Shown piece after piece: positions 36,612-45,097 of a stretch of 52,091 nucleotides of DNA. This DNA comes from Bacteroidetes bacterium GWF2_41_31 (GTDB lineage: Bacteria; Bacteroidota; Bacteroidia; Bacteroidales; F082). Every line of letters begins with the position of its first letter. The stretch's first letter is position 1. Under the pieces are notes generated by a model. It saw only the letters and a program-made list of their open reading frames with translations, was not told the DNA's origin and did no database searches. The position numbers were made by a program, and so were the translations under genes. Where the stretch lies: NCBI GenBank assembly GCA_001769215.1, contig MEOL01000003.1, positions 159,403-211,493 of the forward strand, given 5' to 3'.

Positions 36612-37985
36612 ATGAAACTGTTCACAAGAAAACTAATTTATTTTAGCATTTCGTTGATTATGCTCATAAACTTCGATGTTGCTTTTGCTCAGAAAGCGAA
36701 AGTTGTTTCTTCTTACGGGCCTGTCAACCAGGATGTAGGCTTTAATCAAATTAAAGCTGAAAGAATGAAGGTAAAAGCTGATCGTGCAAAAGAGCACAAT
36801 GATCTGCTTAATGCCCGGTACGATCTGGCAAAAAAAACATCTCCGGATGTTGTTATGTCGGGTGGCAAATCCATACCCATAGGCCCTACAGCTAAACTTC
36901 AGGGAATAAACTGGGCAGATCTGGATAAGTTAACTCCGGAGGAAATTAAATCGAAGGACATTTTTCCTTACAAACCTTTGCCCTTTGCCGACCATGCCGA
37001 GGGTGGTATGCTTTTCCCTCCAATGATTACCGATTCGCTTCCAAGGCTTGTTCGTTTCGATCTGGATTTTGATCTTCCGGAGCATATTCTACCCGATCGG
37101 GCACCTCCCATTTATCTGACCACTCGCCCCGATTTGGGTGATGTTTCGCAAGGCCGGTTAATTACCATCGATAATTACTACGAAATTTTTAATGGACTTT
37201 TAAATCCAAAACAGCTTGAAGGATTGCGATTGCTGGTCACCCAGTTTCCACAACAACAGTTTAATGCTACCGAAGACCGGCGAACCGACCGGCCCAGCCT
37301 TGGCGTAACTTGTTTTGATTGTCATGTCAACGGACACACCAACGGGGCAAACCACCTGGTTGGGGACATAAGACCACAGGAGTTCAGGCACCGGATAGAA
37401 ACTCCGTCCTTGCGGGGAGTAAGTATTCAGCAACTCTTCGGTTCGCAACGGGGACTTAAATCAGTTGAAGATTTCACCGAATTCGAACAACGGGCAGCCT
37501 ACTTTGATGGCGATCATGTAATGGCAGCAAAAAAGGGGGTCAACGTTCTTGATCGGGGTTCGCAAGTTCATTTTATGGCCGAATTCATGGCGATCCTGGA
37601 TTTTCCACCAGCGCCAAAGCTCGATATTTATGGTGCGTTGGATGAAACCAAAGCAACTCCGGACGAATTGCAGGGAGAAGCAATTTTTAATGGAAAGGGG
37701 CGATGTGTTGAATGTCATCCGGCACCCTACTACACCGATAATAGCATGCATGATTTAAAGGCTGAACGTTTTTACAAACAGGAAATGGCCAACGGCATGA
37801 TGATGGCACATGATGGTATGATTAAAACTTTTCCATTAAGAGGCATCAAAGACTCACCGCCCTATTTGCACGATGGCAGATGTTTTACGTTGGAAGATGT
37901 TGTTGAATACTTCAACCTCGTTCAGCGGTTGCACCTGACAACCCAGGAAAAGGCAAGTTTGGTTGCTTTTATGCGCACATTATAG
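36612..37985 (+). CDS. periplasmic di-haem cytochrome c peroxidase-like (MauG/CcpA-type) protein
   Basis: 457 aa with a signal peptide (LIYFSISLIMLINFDVAFAQ). Two haem c sites, CFDCH near residue 235 and CVECH near residue 365, fit the two-domain di-haem peroxidase family. The end PLRGIKDSPPYLHDGRCFTLEDVV is the usual C-terminal family segment. The ~200 residues before the first haem motif are longer than usual. Expected to reduce hydrogen peroxide in the periplasm. It has an unusually good Shine-Dalgarno for this phylum, GGAGGA at 36597-36602, 9 nt before the ATG. Confidence 0.82.
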   Translation: MKLFTRKLIYFSISLIMLINFDVAFAQKAKVVSSYGPVNQDVGFNQIKAERMKVKADRAKEHNDLLNARYDLAKKTSPDVVMSGGKSIPIGPTAKLQGINWADLDKLTPEEIKSKDIFPYKPLPFADHAEGGMLFPPMITDSLPRLVRFDLDFDLPEHILPDRAPPIYLTTRPDLGDVSQGRLITIDNYYEIFNGLLNPKQLEGLRLLVTQFPQQQFNATEDRRTDRPSLGVTCFDCHVNGHTNGANHLVGDIRPQEFRHRIETPSLRGVSIQQLFGSQRGLKSVEDFTEFEQRAAYFDGDHVMAAKKGVNVLDRGSQVHFMAEFMAILDFPPAPKLDIYGALDETKATPDELQGEAIFNGKGRCVECHPAPYYTDNSMHDLKAERFYKQEMANGMMMAHDGMIKTFPLRGIKDSPPYLHDGRCFTLEDVVEYFNLVQRLHLTTQEKASLVAFMRTL

Positions 37986-38068
37986 AAAATATGTCGTTGC
38001 TTAAAATTAATCTCATAAAACAATTATCCGCAGGTTCTTCCTCCGGATAAACGTACGGAGTAAAAACC

Positions 38069-38845
38069 ATGAGTAAACTAAATTTTCTTGCAGGAATATT
38101 CATATTAGGGCTTCTTGGTTTTCAGTGCACTTCAAATGCGCGATCACCCGAGACAACCAAAAATCAAATAGAAAATACATCCACAAAAATTCAATCTACT
38201 ATGAATTCAAAAAACAAATTCGAATTTCAACCGCTGCCTTATGCATATGATGCACTTGAACCATCTATTGATAAGCTAACGCTGGAAATCCATTATGGCA
38301 AACACCACAAAGCCTATTATGACAATTTCATAACAGCCATTAAGGGCACAGAAATGGAAACAATGGATATAACCGATATTTTCAAAAATATAAGCAACTA
38401 TCCGGCAGCAGTCAGAAATAATGGTGGCGGTTATTTCAACCACACCTTTTATTGGGAAGGGATGAAACCCAACGGTGGGATTCTGCCAGCTGGTAAATTA
38501 TCTGAAGCTATTGGTAAGATTTTTGGCTCTCTGGATGAGTTTAAAAAGCAATTTTCAGATGCCGGAAAAACCAGGTTTGGCAGTGGCTGGACGTGGTTGA
38601 GTATGGACGATAAAGGCAAACTCTTTATTAATTCAACACCAAATCAGGATAATCCGTTAATGGACCTCGCTGAAAAAAAGGGAACACCGTTGCTTGTAAT
38701 GGATGTTTGGGAACATGCTTACTATTTAAAATATCAAAACAAGAGACCAGATTATATAGATGCTTTCTGGAATGTTGTGAATTGGGAAGAAGTATCAACC
38801 AGATATGAAACAGCTTTGAAGTTATTGAACATGCCAGGCATTTAA
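38069..38845 (+). CDS. sodB: lipoprotein superoxide dismutase (Fe/Mn)
   Basis: 258 aa, ~55 longer than normal cytoplasmic SOD because of an N-terminal export segment with lipobox LLGFQC (Cys20) and a Ser/Thr/Asn-rich linker. The SOD domain begins near residue 50 (FEFQPLPYAYDALEP). Metal ligands are visible as His75, His125 (NHTFYW), Asp212 and His216 (DVWEHAYY). An extracytoplasmic, membrane-anchored Fe/Mn-SOD would dismutate external superoxide; with the periplasmic peroxidase just upstream, the pair could complete detoxification. Fe versus Mn cannot be decided. Confidence 0.92.
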   Translation: MSKLNFLAGIFILGLLGFQCTSNARSPETTKNQIENTSTKIQSTMNSKNKFEFQPLPYAYDALEPSIDKLTLEIHYGKHHKAYYDNFITAIKGTEMETMDITDIFKNISNYPAAVRNNGGGYFNHTFYWEGMKPNGGILPAGKLSEAIGKIFGSLDEFKKQFSDAGKTRFGSGWTWLSMDDKGKLFINSTPNQDNPLMDLAEKKGTPLLVMDVWEHAYYLKYQNKRPDYIDAFWNVVNWEEVSTRYETALKLLNMPGI

Positions 38846-38915
38846 GCAATTTGGAAAATCCGAACCATTTCAATAAACAACTAAAAAAGTTTTTAAAAAT
38901 ATAATATAATAAACA

Positions 38916-40070
38916 ATGGAATTATTATCAAAAGAATTGATTCAGGAGCTCCTGTCGGCAGATCAGTCGCCCTGTCTTTCACTATATTTGCCTACGCATC
39001 AAAAACATCCAGAAAATCTTCAGGATATCATCCTTTTTAAAAATCTTATCCAGCAATTGGAAGAATCACTGATGCAAAAATATTCATCCGATGAAGTGCA
39101 AAAACATCTTGAGTCAGTAAAAGCGCTCATCGATAACGATGATGTTTGGAATCACACGTTAGACGGACTTGCCGTTTTTAGTGCAAGTGGAATGTTTAAA
39201 GTTGTAGTATTGCATAAATCAGTAGAAGAACTGGCCATGGTGGCCGACAGTTTCCATACCAAACCACTCTGGCAGTATTTGCAATCAGTTGATCATTTTC
39301 ATTTATTGGGTTTAACTCTCCGCGATATCAGGCTTTTTGAAGGCAACCGTCACTCACTTACTGAAGTTAAGCTCACTGCTGATACTCCAAAAACCATAAC
39401 AGAAGCGCTTGGTGATGAATTGACAGAGAAGCACTCGACTGTTGACTCTTATGGAGGAACAGGTGGAGAAAGCACGGCCATGCACCACGGGCACGGTGGT
39501 AAAAAAGAAGAAACTGAAAAAGATGCTGAACGGTTTTTCCGTGTAGTGGCGGGTGCAATTTACGAACACTATTCGAAACCTTCAGGCTGGCCGCTCATTC
39601 TTGCAGCTTTGCCCGAACACCACAACCTTTTTCAAAAGGTAAATAAAAATCCATTGTTGTTAGCGAAAGGAATTGCTATAAATCCTTCGTCTGTTTCACC
39701 GGATCAACTTGCAAAAATGGCCTGGGAAATAATGGAACCAGAGTATAACCTGAAACTTGACAGCCTGGTCGCCCGGTTTGAGCAGGCAAGGGCCAATGGC
39801 AAAGGAAGCGATGACTACAAGGAAGTGGCTGTGGCGGCAGTTGAAGGACGGGTTGATACACTTCTTGTTGAAGCCGACCGGATAATCCCGGTGAGGATTA
39901 CAAATCTGGTGACGGGGAATACACAGAAAAAAGATTTGAGTAATCCGAAAGTAGATGACCTGCTCGACGATATGGGAGAATTGGTAATAAAAATGGGTGG
40001 ACATTTGATGGTTCTCCCAACCGATAAAATGCCTTCTGAAACAGGGCTGGCAGCAATATTTCGTTATTAA
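38916..40070 (+). CDS. BaeRF-family (bacterial archaeo-eukaryotic release factor-like) protein
   Basis: 384 aa, cytoplasmic. The N-terminus (CLSLYLPTHQKHPENLQDII) and central segment (LLGLTLRDIRLFEGNRHSL) match the bacterial eRF1/Pelota-like family inferred to act on ribosomes. A His/Gly-rich linker (TAMHHGHGGKKEETEKDAER) precedes the catalytic-like core. The stop codon overlaps the start of an HPF-like gene (TAATG), which fits a ribosome-linked role in stress or hibernation. Confidence 0.78.
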   Translation: MELLSKELIQELLSADQSPCLSLYLPTHQKHPENLQDIILFKNLIQQLEESLMQKYSSDEVQKHLESVKALIDNDDVWNHTLDGLAVFSASGMFKVVVLHKSVEELAMVADSFHTKPLWQYLQSVDHFHLLGLTLRDIRLFEGNRHSLTEVKLTADTPKTITEALGDELTEKHSTVDSYGGTGGESTAMHHGHGGKKEETEKDAERFFRVVAGAIYEHYSKPSGWPLILAALPEHHNLFQKVNKNPLLLAKGIAINPSSVSPDQLAKMAWEIMEPEYNLKLDSLVARFEQARANGKGSDDYKEVAVAAVEGRVDTLLVEADRIIPVRITNLVTGNTQKKDLSNPKVDDLLDDMGELVIKMGGHLMVLPTDKMPSETGLAAIFRY

Positions 40071-40399
40071 TGAAAAAGAGAGAAATGAAAATACAATTTA
40101 ATACAGATAAAAATGTAATCGGGAGCAAAGAACTTATCGCTTCGGCAACTTCTTTAATATCGGAAGAACTAAGCAGGTTCAGTCAGCAGATAACCAGGGT
40201 GGAAGTGCATCTCTCTGATGAGGATGGTAATAAAGACGGGTTCATCGATAAACGCTGCATGTTGGAAGCCCGACTTGCAGGTATGAAACCAATCGCCGTT
40301 ACCCATCATGCAAACACCCATGAACAGGCTATTGATGGCGCTATCGACAAATTAAAAGCTTCTTTGGAAAAAATAACCGGACGTTTAAAAGATTATTAA
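40070..40399 (+). CDS. HPF/RaiA-like ribosome hibernation protein
   Basis: 109 aa. The beta-alpha-beta-beta-beta-alpha pattern with VEVHLSDEDGNKDGFIDKRC and THEQAIDGAIDKLKASLEKI fits the short HPF/sigma-54-modulation family that binds the 30S decoding site. Translationally coupled to the BaeRF-like gene. An internal ATG at 40085 is an alternative start. Length matches short HPFs without a dimerisation domain. Confidence 0.8.
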   Translation: MKKREMKIQFNTDKNVIGSKELIASATSLISEELSRFSQQITRVEVHLSDEDGNKDGFIDKRCMLEARLAGMKPIAVTHHANTHEQAIDGAIDKLKASLEKITGRLKDY

Positions 40400-40400
40400 A

Positions 40401-41237
40401 ATGGAAAAAAAAAATACAGATACCAGGGTAGAATATATTGAAGTAGAACCCAATGTTCGTCTTCATATTACCGATGCAGGCAAAGGCAGTCCAATTGTTT
40501 TGATACACGGTTGGCCTTTAAGCGACGAAATGTATGAATACCAATACAACGCTTTGATGAAAAATAACTTCAGAGCAATTGGTATAACCTTACGGGGTTT
40601 CGGAAAGTCAGATAAGCCTTATGGGGCATATGATTATGATACCCACGCATTGGATATTAAGAACGTTTTAAGCACCCTTGATATCAAAGATGCTGTTTTA
40701 GTTGGGTTTTCAATGGGTGGCTCTATTGCAATTCGTTATGTTTCAAAGTATAAAGGAGCTCATGTTTCTAAGCTTGTTTTGTGTGGGGCTGCTGCCCCAA
40801 TTTGGACACAACGTGATGATTTTAAATTCAACCTCCCCAAAAGTGCAGTGGATGAGTTAATTGAACTGAATTATAAAGACAGACCACACTTACTCTCCAA
40901 TTTTGGAAAGATTTTCTCTGCAACCGAAACCTCATTAAATAAAGGAATACGCGGTTGGTTAAATGGGATTAATCTCAGTGCATCTTCATATGCCACAGCA
41001 CAATGTTTAATTGCTTTGCGTGATACAGACCTGAGACCTGATTTGGAGAAAATTACAATTCCCACCCTGATCATGCATGGCAAAAAAGATAAAATTTGTT
41101 CCTTCGATTTAGCCGAACAGATGAAAGCAGGGATCTCTGGTTCACACATCGTTGCTTTTGAGAATAGTGGTCACAGCATGTTTCTGGAGGAAACGGACAA
41201 GTTTAATTCAGAGGTGATAAAATTTGCAGGAAAATAA
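40401..41237 (+). CDS. alpha/beta hydrolase (haloperoxidase/esterase type)
   Basis: 278 aa. Oxyanion motif IHGWPLSDEM, nucleophile Ser in VGFSMGGSIA (~residue 99), Asp in HGKKDKICS (~228) and His in SGHSMFLEE (~256). This set occurs in non-haem haloperoxidase-like hydrolases and esterases. It starts 1 nt after the preceding gene, so it belongs to the cluster; a substrate is not predictable. Confidence 0.88.
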   Translation: MEKKNTDTRVEYIEVEPNVRLHITDAGKGSPIVLIHGWPLSDEMYEYQYNALMKNNFRAIGITLRGFGKSDKPYGAYDYDTHALDIKNVLSTLDIKDAVLVGFSMGGSIAIRYVSKYKGAHVSKLVLCGAAAPIWTQRDDFKFNLPKSAVDELIELNYKDRPHLLSNFGKIFSATETSLNKGIRGWLNGINLSASSYATAQCLIALRDTDLRPDLEKITIPTLIMHGKKDKICSFDLAEQMKAGISGSHIVAFENSGHSMFLEETDKFNSEVIKFAGK

Positions 41238-41670
41238 ACCCTGGTTATTATTTGAAAAACGGTTTTGAATAAAACGTCACTATCTAAGGTGCCATTTTTC
41301 AACCGGACAAAGCCAACCACCTTTCAAGTGGGAGATCTGCCCCGTATCAGGTCACCTGCATGGTTTCTCCCCCTTCGGGGCCACCATAACATTACCTAAA
41401 CCAATTCCCAAAACCTTGCTTTTTAAAGTTATCTGGGATGTTATGTCCGCTTGTGGGCAAAATAGCCAAAGAATTGATCGGCGATCCTTGACCTGCCTGG
41501 CAAAAGGGTTTCTTAAACACAAAAAACCTGCAATACGTCAAAGAACGTGAAATGATGAAACTGCTACAAAAAAACAAAAACCTTCGTTAAGTACATAGTC
41601 CAAAACCCGGCGGATGTAGTTCAACATGGACTCATCGCTGGGCGCTGCGCGCCGCTCAGAGTCCTATTTA
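41238..41670. other. 433-bp intergenic region ahead of the cassette array
   Basis: No gene that I recognise. The sequence has several short open frames without a family match. It contains a GC-rich strong hairpin at 41628-41664. The right end abuts the first cassette core site at 41671. It could hold remnants of an older element or a degenerate attachment site. Confidence 0.55.
41628..41664. repeat. GC-rich hairpin bordering the cassette array
   Basis: GGACTC and GAGTCC close a stem whose inner part pairs GCTGGGCGC with GCGCCGCTC around TGC. It is 6 nt from the first cassette core. It lacks a T-run, so it is more likely a structural or attachment element than a terminator. Confidence 0.45.
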
Positions 41671-42600
41671 TTATAGGCCGTTATTTTTAATGAGAATTTT
41701 CTGATAGACTTGTTTGTTTTGACTAAAGATTTTAATCAAATAAATTCCATCATTATAACTTGACAGATCGATGCTGTTGCTATATTCTAATGCTTGATCT
41801 GATATCTTCTGACCAATATTGTTATATATTTCTACTTTTGCTTTTTTATCGTAAGAGTCAATTGTAAATTTATCTGAGAAGGGATTTGGATAGATACTAA
41901 TTTCCTTTTCTAATGGATTTTTCGGAATATTTGTTATAAAATCATAACAATACCCATTGATATCTAGGATAAGATTATTGTTAATATCCTTGACACACAT
42001 CAACCAGGTTCCTGACTCAAAATATTGAAATGGCCTCTCAAAAAGCCCAGCAACACCTCCAATTCCCTCTATATAGTAGCTATCTCCGATACTAGGTTTG
42101 ACGACAAACTTTTTCCGAACAATTCCGTCGTTCGTTATAATGTCATAAACCGTATCAATAACTGTAGGCTCAATTATAATTTCATGATACAAAGTGTCTC
42201 CTTGTTCTAATGAAAAGTCATACAATAAAATCTCGTCATTATTAACCTCATCATATCTCCAAACTTTCTTTTGAAGAGTATCCTCTCTGAGAAAGTAATA
42301 TCCATTAACTGTGGCAATTGTGTCGACATAAAATGGAGGACAGTTTGGGGGTGGAGTATAACCTATTGGGAGTAATTTCCGAGAATAAGTTTTTGCATAA
42401 AACTTACCATTGATAAGAGTGTCTCCAGAAAAAGAGTATCTCTTAGGTGGATTGTTACTAAACCCAGAGCAGATGTATCCCATTTCAGCTCCAGAGATGT
42501 CCCAATATGTCGATTCATTCAAAAGTCTATGGTATTCTTGTCCATAGGTTGTAAATGAACAAACAACTAACAATGATAATAATAAGTAAGTGTTTTTCAT
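41671..42600 (-). CDS. secreted protein with T9SS sorting domain (cassette 0)
   Basis: 309 aa with a signal peptide (TYLLLSLLVVCSFTTYGQ) and a type A T9SS C-terminal domain (ISIYPNPFSDKFTIDSYDKK ... GIYLIKIFSQNKQVYQKILI). The middle 200 residues are a beta-rich region with no family I recognise. Its stop codon is formed by the first cassette core (TTATAG on the plus strand). A surface-sorted protein is unusual integron cargo. The AT-richness differs from the core genes to the left. Confidence 0.8.
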   Translation of the reverse strand: MKNTYLLLSLLVVCSFTTYGQEYHRLLNESTYWDISGAEMGYICSGFSNNPPKRYSFSGDTLINGKFYAKTYSRKLLPIGYTPPPNCPPFYVDTIATVNGYYFLREDTLQKKVWRYDEVNNDEILLYDFSLEQGDTLYHEIIIEPTVIDTVYDIITNDGIVRKKFVVKPSIGDSYYIEGIGGVAGLFERPFQYFESGTWLMCVKDINNNLILDINGYCYDFITNIPKNPLEKEISIYPNPFSDKFTIDSYDKKAKVEIYNNIGQKISDQALEYSNSIDLSSYNDGIYLIKIFSQNKQVYQKILIKNNGL

Positions 42601-42748
42601 GATGTTCTGATTTTTAATTCAAACTTACGATAATTTTGTCTTTGAGGTTTTATGATTTTCTAGAATTTTAAATTCTATACCATTTTTCCGATTTTGATAT
42701 TTAGCTAGCTTTAAAAATCAATCGGATTATTCTAATATGGGTAATGGC

Positions 42749-42879
42749 CTATAACGTTGACGGTATTAGGTCGTGGCGGATTTCGAAGCTCAAAACTTTC
42801 AAACCGACAGAAAGATATAAAAAAAATTCGAATTATCAAATCGCTGTGAACCCGCCATGCCTTATACCGTGGGTTATGC
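42749..42879. repeat. attC-like site 1
   Basis: 131 bp. Core R''-like CTATAAC, R'-like GTTATGC. The arms ACGGTATTAGGtcgTGGCGG and CCGCCAtgCCTTATACCGT pair with a one-base extra in the left arm. The left arm continues GGATTTCGAAGC, shared in form with site 6. Confidence 0.75.
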
Positions 42880-42888
42880 AACGTGTTT

Positions 42889-43302
42889 TTATTGATTATA
42901 GAAATCTTGAAAACCTTTTAATCTAAGTCCATCCTTCAATTTTTTATCTCCAGTCCAAATGGGAATCCCTAAATCAATGGCTAAGGCAATAAATGGAGTA
43001 TCCTTAATATCAACATCTTTACATAAATCGTAAGCCTTTTGCCTACTATCATTACCAATATAATCAGTTGGAATAAATTTAATCCGTTCAATTATTCCAT
43101 TAAAATACAAATAGAACTCTGATTCTGTGAGCTTTGAACTTTTCAGTAATTTATCTTTGTGTGTATATATCTCCGTAATAAGAAAATTAGGAGAATAAAA
43201 AGTCATGTTACTCTCAAATAATATCTCCCTTATCTTCGATGCCTTTGGAATTAAAGCTGAGAAAATCAAGTTGGTATCTATAACTACAGAATTTGAAATC
43301 AT
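42889..43302 (-). CDS. PIN-domain toxin, VapC-like (cassette a)
   Basis: 137 aa. PIN ribonuclease fold with the acidic residues in order: Asp9 in VVIDTNLIF, Glu in LITEIYTHK, Asp cluster in DVDIKDTPFIALA and WTGDKKL. Likely cleaves RNA when freed from its antitoxin. Its start overlaps the upstream antitoxin stop (ATGA-type junction at 43299). The stop is 9 nt from attC-like site 1. Confidence 0.85.
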   Translation of the reverse strand: MISNSVVIDTNLIFSALIPKASKIREILFESNMTFYSPNFLITEIYTHKDKLLKSSKLTESEFYLYFNGIIERIKFIPTDYIGNDSRQKAYDLCKDVDIKDTPFIALAIDLGIPIWTGDKKLKDGLRLKGFQDFYNQ

Positions 43303-43523
43303 TTCTTAACACCTTTAAGAAATTTTTCTCCGTTAGTACTCCACCAATCTTGATTAATCTGCTCTGCTATACTCAAAATATCAGAAGTGAATCTTGACTT
43401 TTGAGCCAAATTCTCAATCTGTAAGCGGTTTACCAGCGAAATCAAATAATCATCATCAAATCCTTTTTTATTGAGCTTGAGAATCATTTGATTTCCTTTA
43501 TTTTCAATAACTAAATCTTCCAT
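43299..43523 (-). CDS. antitoxin of the PIN toxin (cassette a)
   Basis: 74 aa. The C-terminal WWSTNGEKFLKGVKK resembles the toxin-wrapping tail of small type II antitoxins. The N-terminus is short and beta-like (IENKGNQMILKLNKKG), a possible DNA-binding strand. Gene order antitoxin-toxin with overlap is normal. ~80 nt before the next core is enough for a private promoter. The link to the PIN protein is from context. Confidence 0.65.
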   Translation of the reverse strand: MEDLVIENKGNQMILKLNKKGFDDDYLISLVNRLQIENLAQKSRFTSDILSIAEQINQDWWSTNGEKFLKGVKK

Positions 43524-43606
43524 AATAATTGTTTTTACAAATGTATAGAAAATCTAGCTAAAAATTCAAATTCAACAAACTATGTTTCGCAGTTTCTCAA
43601 CATGTT

Positions 43607-43736
43607 GCATAACGGGCGTGCATATGCTTTGTGGCGGTCTTCAGAAGACAAAACTTTCTGCCCACGATGATTTATATTTGAAACTAAAATACTCATATTC
43701 ATAACGTAACCCGCCATAAAGTATATGTTGTTGTGC
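43607..43736. repeat. attC-like site 2
   Basis: 130 bp, R''-like GCATAAC and R'-like GTTGTGC. Arms CATATGCTTTGTGGCGG and CCGCCATAAAGTATATG pair almost fully. Nearly the same body as sites 3, 5, 7 and 8. Loop region carries AGAAGACAAAACTTTCT, a small inner hairpin. Confidence 0.8.
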
Positions 43737-43756
43737 CCCGTTTTTTTTAATTTTCT

Positions 43757-44356
43757 TTATGTCTCAATTAGGTCTAAAATCAATTTTGTCAGCGTTTTTA
43801 TATCACTGTTAATTGTCCCTTGCATATATTGGTCGTAAACATTTTTATTGTCAGGTGGGTTTAGATTTAATGTTAATCCTTTTTCCGATGCTAATAATCT
43901 TAAAAATTCTCTTTGTGCCCGCCCGTTTCCTTCTCTGAATGGATGCAGGTAATTTACATTATCCAAAATTTCAGCTAATTTCGCTGCTATCTGAAGGTTT
44001 TCACCTTTTGATATGATTCTATAATCCGAAATCAATGTGTCAATGAAACGAAAGGCATTGTCAAAATGCGTTGTTGGAAAAAATTGTTTGCCTGCTTTAC
44101 TTATCTCAACTTTTCGTCTTTTCCCAGCCCAAGAATAAACATCTTGAAACAAGTATCTATGAATACTCAAAAGACTATCTACTCCTTTTATCTTGATGGG
44201 TTTTTCGTAAAGTTCTTGAATGCGTTTTGCAACAGCTCCGCTTTCAAAAAAGAGTAAATCATCTGGGTCCGTTATGTCTGCTAAATTTCTTAGAATTCCA
44301 GTTTTGGGGTCAGTATAGATGTAATCGTGGTCAACGTATTTGTATGAATCAGGCAT
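43757..44356 (-). CDS. Fic-domain AMP-transferase toxin (cassette b)
   Basis: 199 aa. Carries the full Fic motif HPFREGNGRAQR with catalytic His138, a flap-like region (SKAGKQFFP) and the N-terminal helix IHRYLFQDVYSWAGKRR, as in class I FicT toxins that AMPylate gyrase and topoisomerase IV. The neighbouring small ORF has the SxxxEG inhibitory helix, so this is a Fic/antitoxin pair. Start overlaps the antitoxin stop by 8 bp. Stop 20 nt from site 2. Confidence 0.92.
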   Translation of the reverse strand: MPDSYKYVDHDYIYTDPKTGILRNLADITDPDDLLFFESGAVAKRIQELYEKPIKIKGVDSLLSIHRYLFQDVYSWAGKRRKVEISKAGKQFFPTTHFDNAFRFIDTLISDYRIISKGENLQIAAKLAEILDNVNYLHPFREGNGRAQREFLRLLASEKGLTLNLNPPDNKNVYDQYMQGTINSDIKTLTKLILDLIET

Positions 44357-44570
44357 ACGATTTGTCCTTAGCGATTTTTATCAACTCTGACAATGTGATT
44401 TTCCCAATCACATAATCTCTAATTATCTCGACACTTTTGGGAGTTGGTTTAAACCCTTCAAACATATTACTTCCGATTGCATTTGCGGTACTTTCCAAAG
44501 TTTTTAAATTGGAAAATCTCACACCCATAATAGTCAGATTGTTACGGTCTATATCTATCGTATTGAACAT
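44349..44570 (-). CDS. VbhA-type antitoxin of the Fic toxin (cassette b)
   Basis: 73 aa. The segment IGSNMFEGFKPTPKSVEIIR contains Ser34-x3-Glu38-Gly39, the inhibitory motif of class I Fic antitoxins, whose Glu blocks the Fic ATP site. It is followed by DYVIGKITLSELI, matching the VbhA-like domain. Overlap with the toxin and position upstream support the pairing. Confidence 0.85.
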   Translation of the reverse strand: MFNTIDIDRNNLTIMGVRFSNLKTLESTANAIGSNMFEGFKPTPKSVEIIRDYVIGKITLSELIKIAKDKSYA

Positions 44571-44654
44571 ATTTTTTTCTAATTCAATTAGTTATTACAA
44601 AATTAATCATTTTCAGACAAAATTTACTTGTATGTTGCGCTTTTCTCAAATGGG

Positions 44655-44786
44655 GCACAACGGGCGTGCATATACTTTGTGGCGGACTTCAAAAGAAAAA
44701 TCTTCCTGTCCACAACGATTTATATTTGGAACTAAAATGTTCATATTCATAACGTAACCCGCCATAAAGTATAATGTTTGTTGTGC
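44655..44786. repeat. attC-like site 3
   Basis: 132 bp, R''-like GCACAAC and R'-like GTTGTGC (complementary). Body as in site 2 (TGGCGGACTTCAAAAG ... TAACGTAACCCGCCATAAAG). Followed by TTTCGTGCTTT, part of the extended cassette repeat. Confidence 0.8.
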
Positions 44787-44795
44787 TTTCGTGCT

Positions 44796-45080
44796 TTATA
44801 TTGCAGTCAACTGAATTGATAGGTTCAATGCATTTGCAATAAGAGAAAAATTTGATAGACGAATATCTTCTCCATTTTCAATTCGTGAGATATAAGGTCG
44901 CTTTTTTCCAATAAGTTCGGCAAGATCATTTTGACTTAGCTTTAATTCTTTTCGACGGTTTTTGATAATCTCACCAAAATAAAATGAGAATGCTTCTTCT
45001 CTGAATTTTTCGCGAGATTCTGTTCCTGTTTTTCCGTATCGGTTGTCTATAAGTTCTTTAGCATTTATTAATTGTCCCAT
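44796..45080 (-). CDS. higA: HigA-like XRE antitoxin (cassette c)
   Basis: 94 aa. Helix-turn-helix of the Cro/XRE type in residues ~40-90 (KLSQNDLAELIGKKRPYISR, then IENGEDIRLS). It represses its own operon and neutralises the toxin. It lies downstream of the toxin with a gap of 17 nt, the reversed order typical of HigBA pairs. Stop 9 nt from site 3. Confidence 0.82.
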   Translation of the reverse strand: MGQLINAKELIDNRYGKTGTESREKFREEAFSFYFGEIIKNRRKELKLSQNDLAELIGKKRPYISRIENGEDIRLSNFSLIANALNLSIQLTAI

Positions 45081-45097
45081 GATTCAGATATTTTATA

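Noticed and set aside
41392-41577. 61-aa minus-strand frame in the gap before the array
   Set aside because: No ribosome-binding context, no recognisable domain and unusual composition; likely chance.
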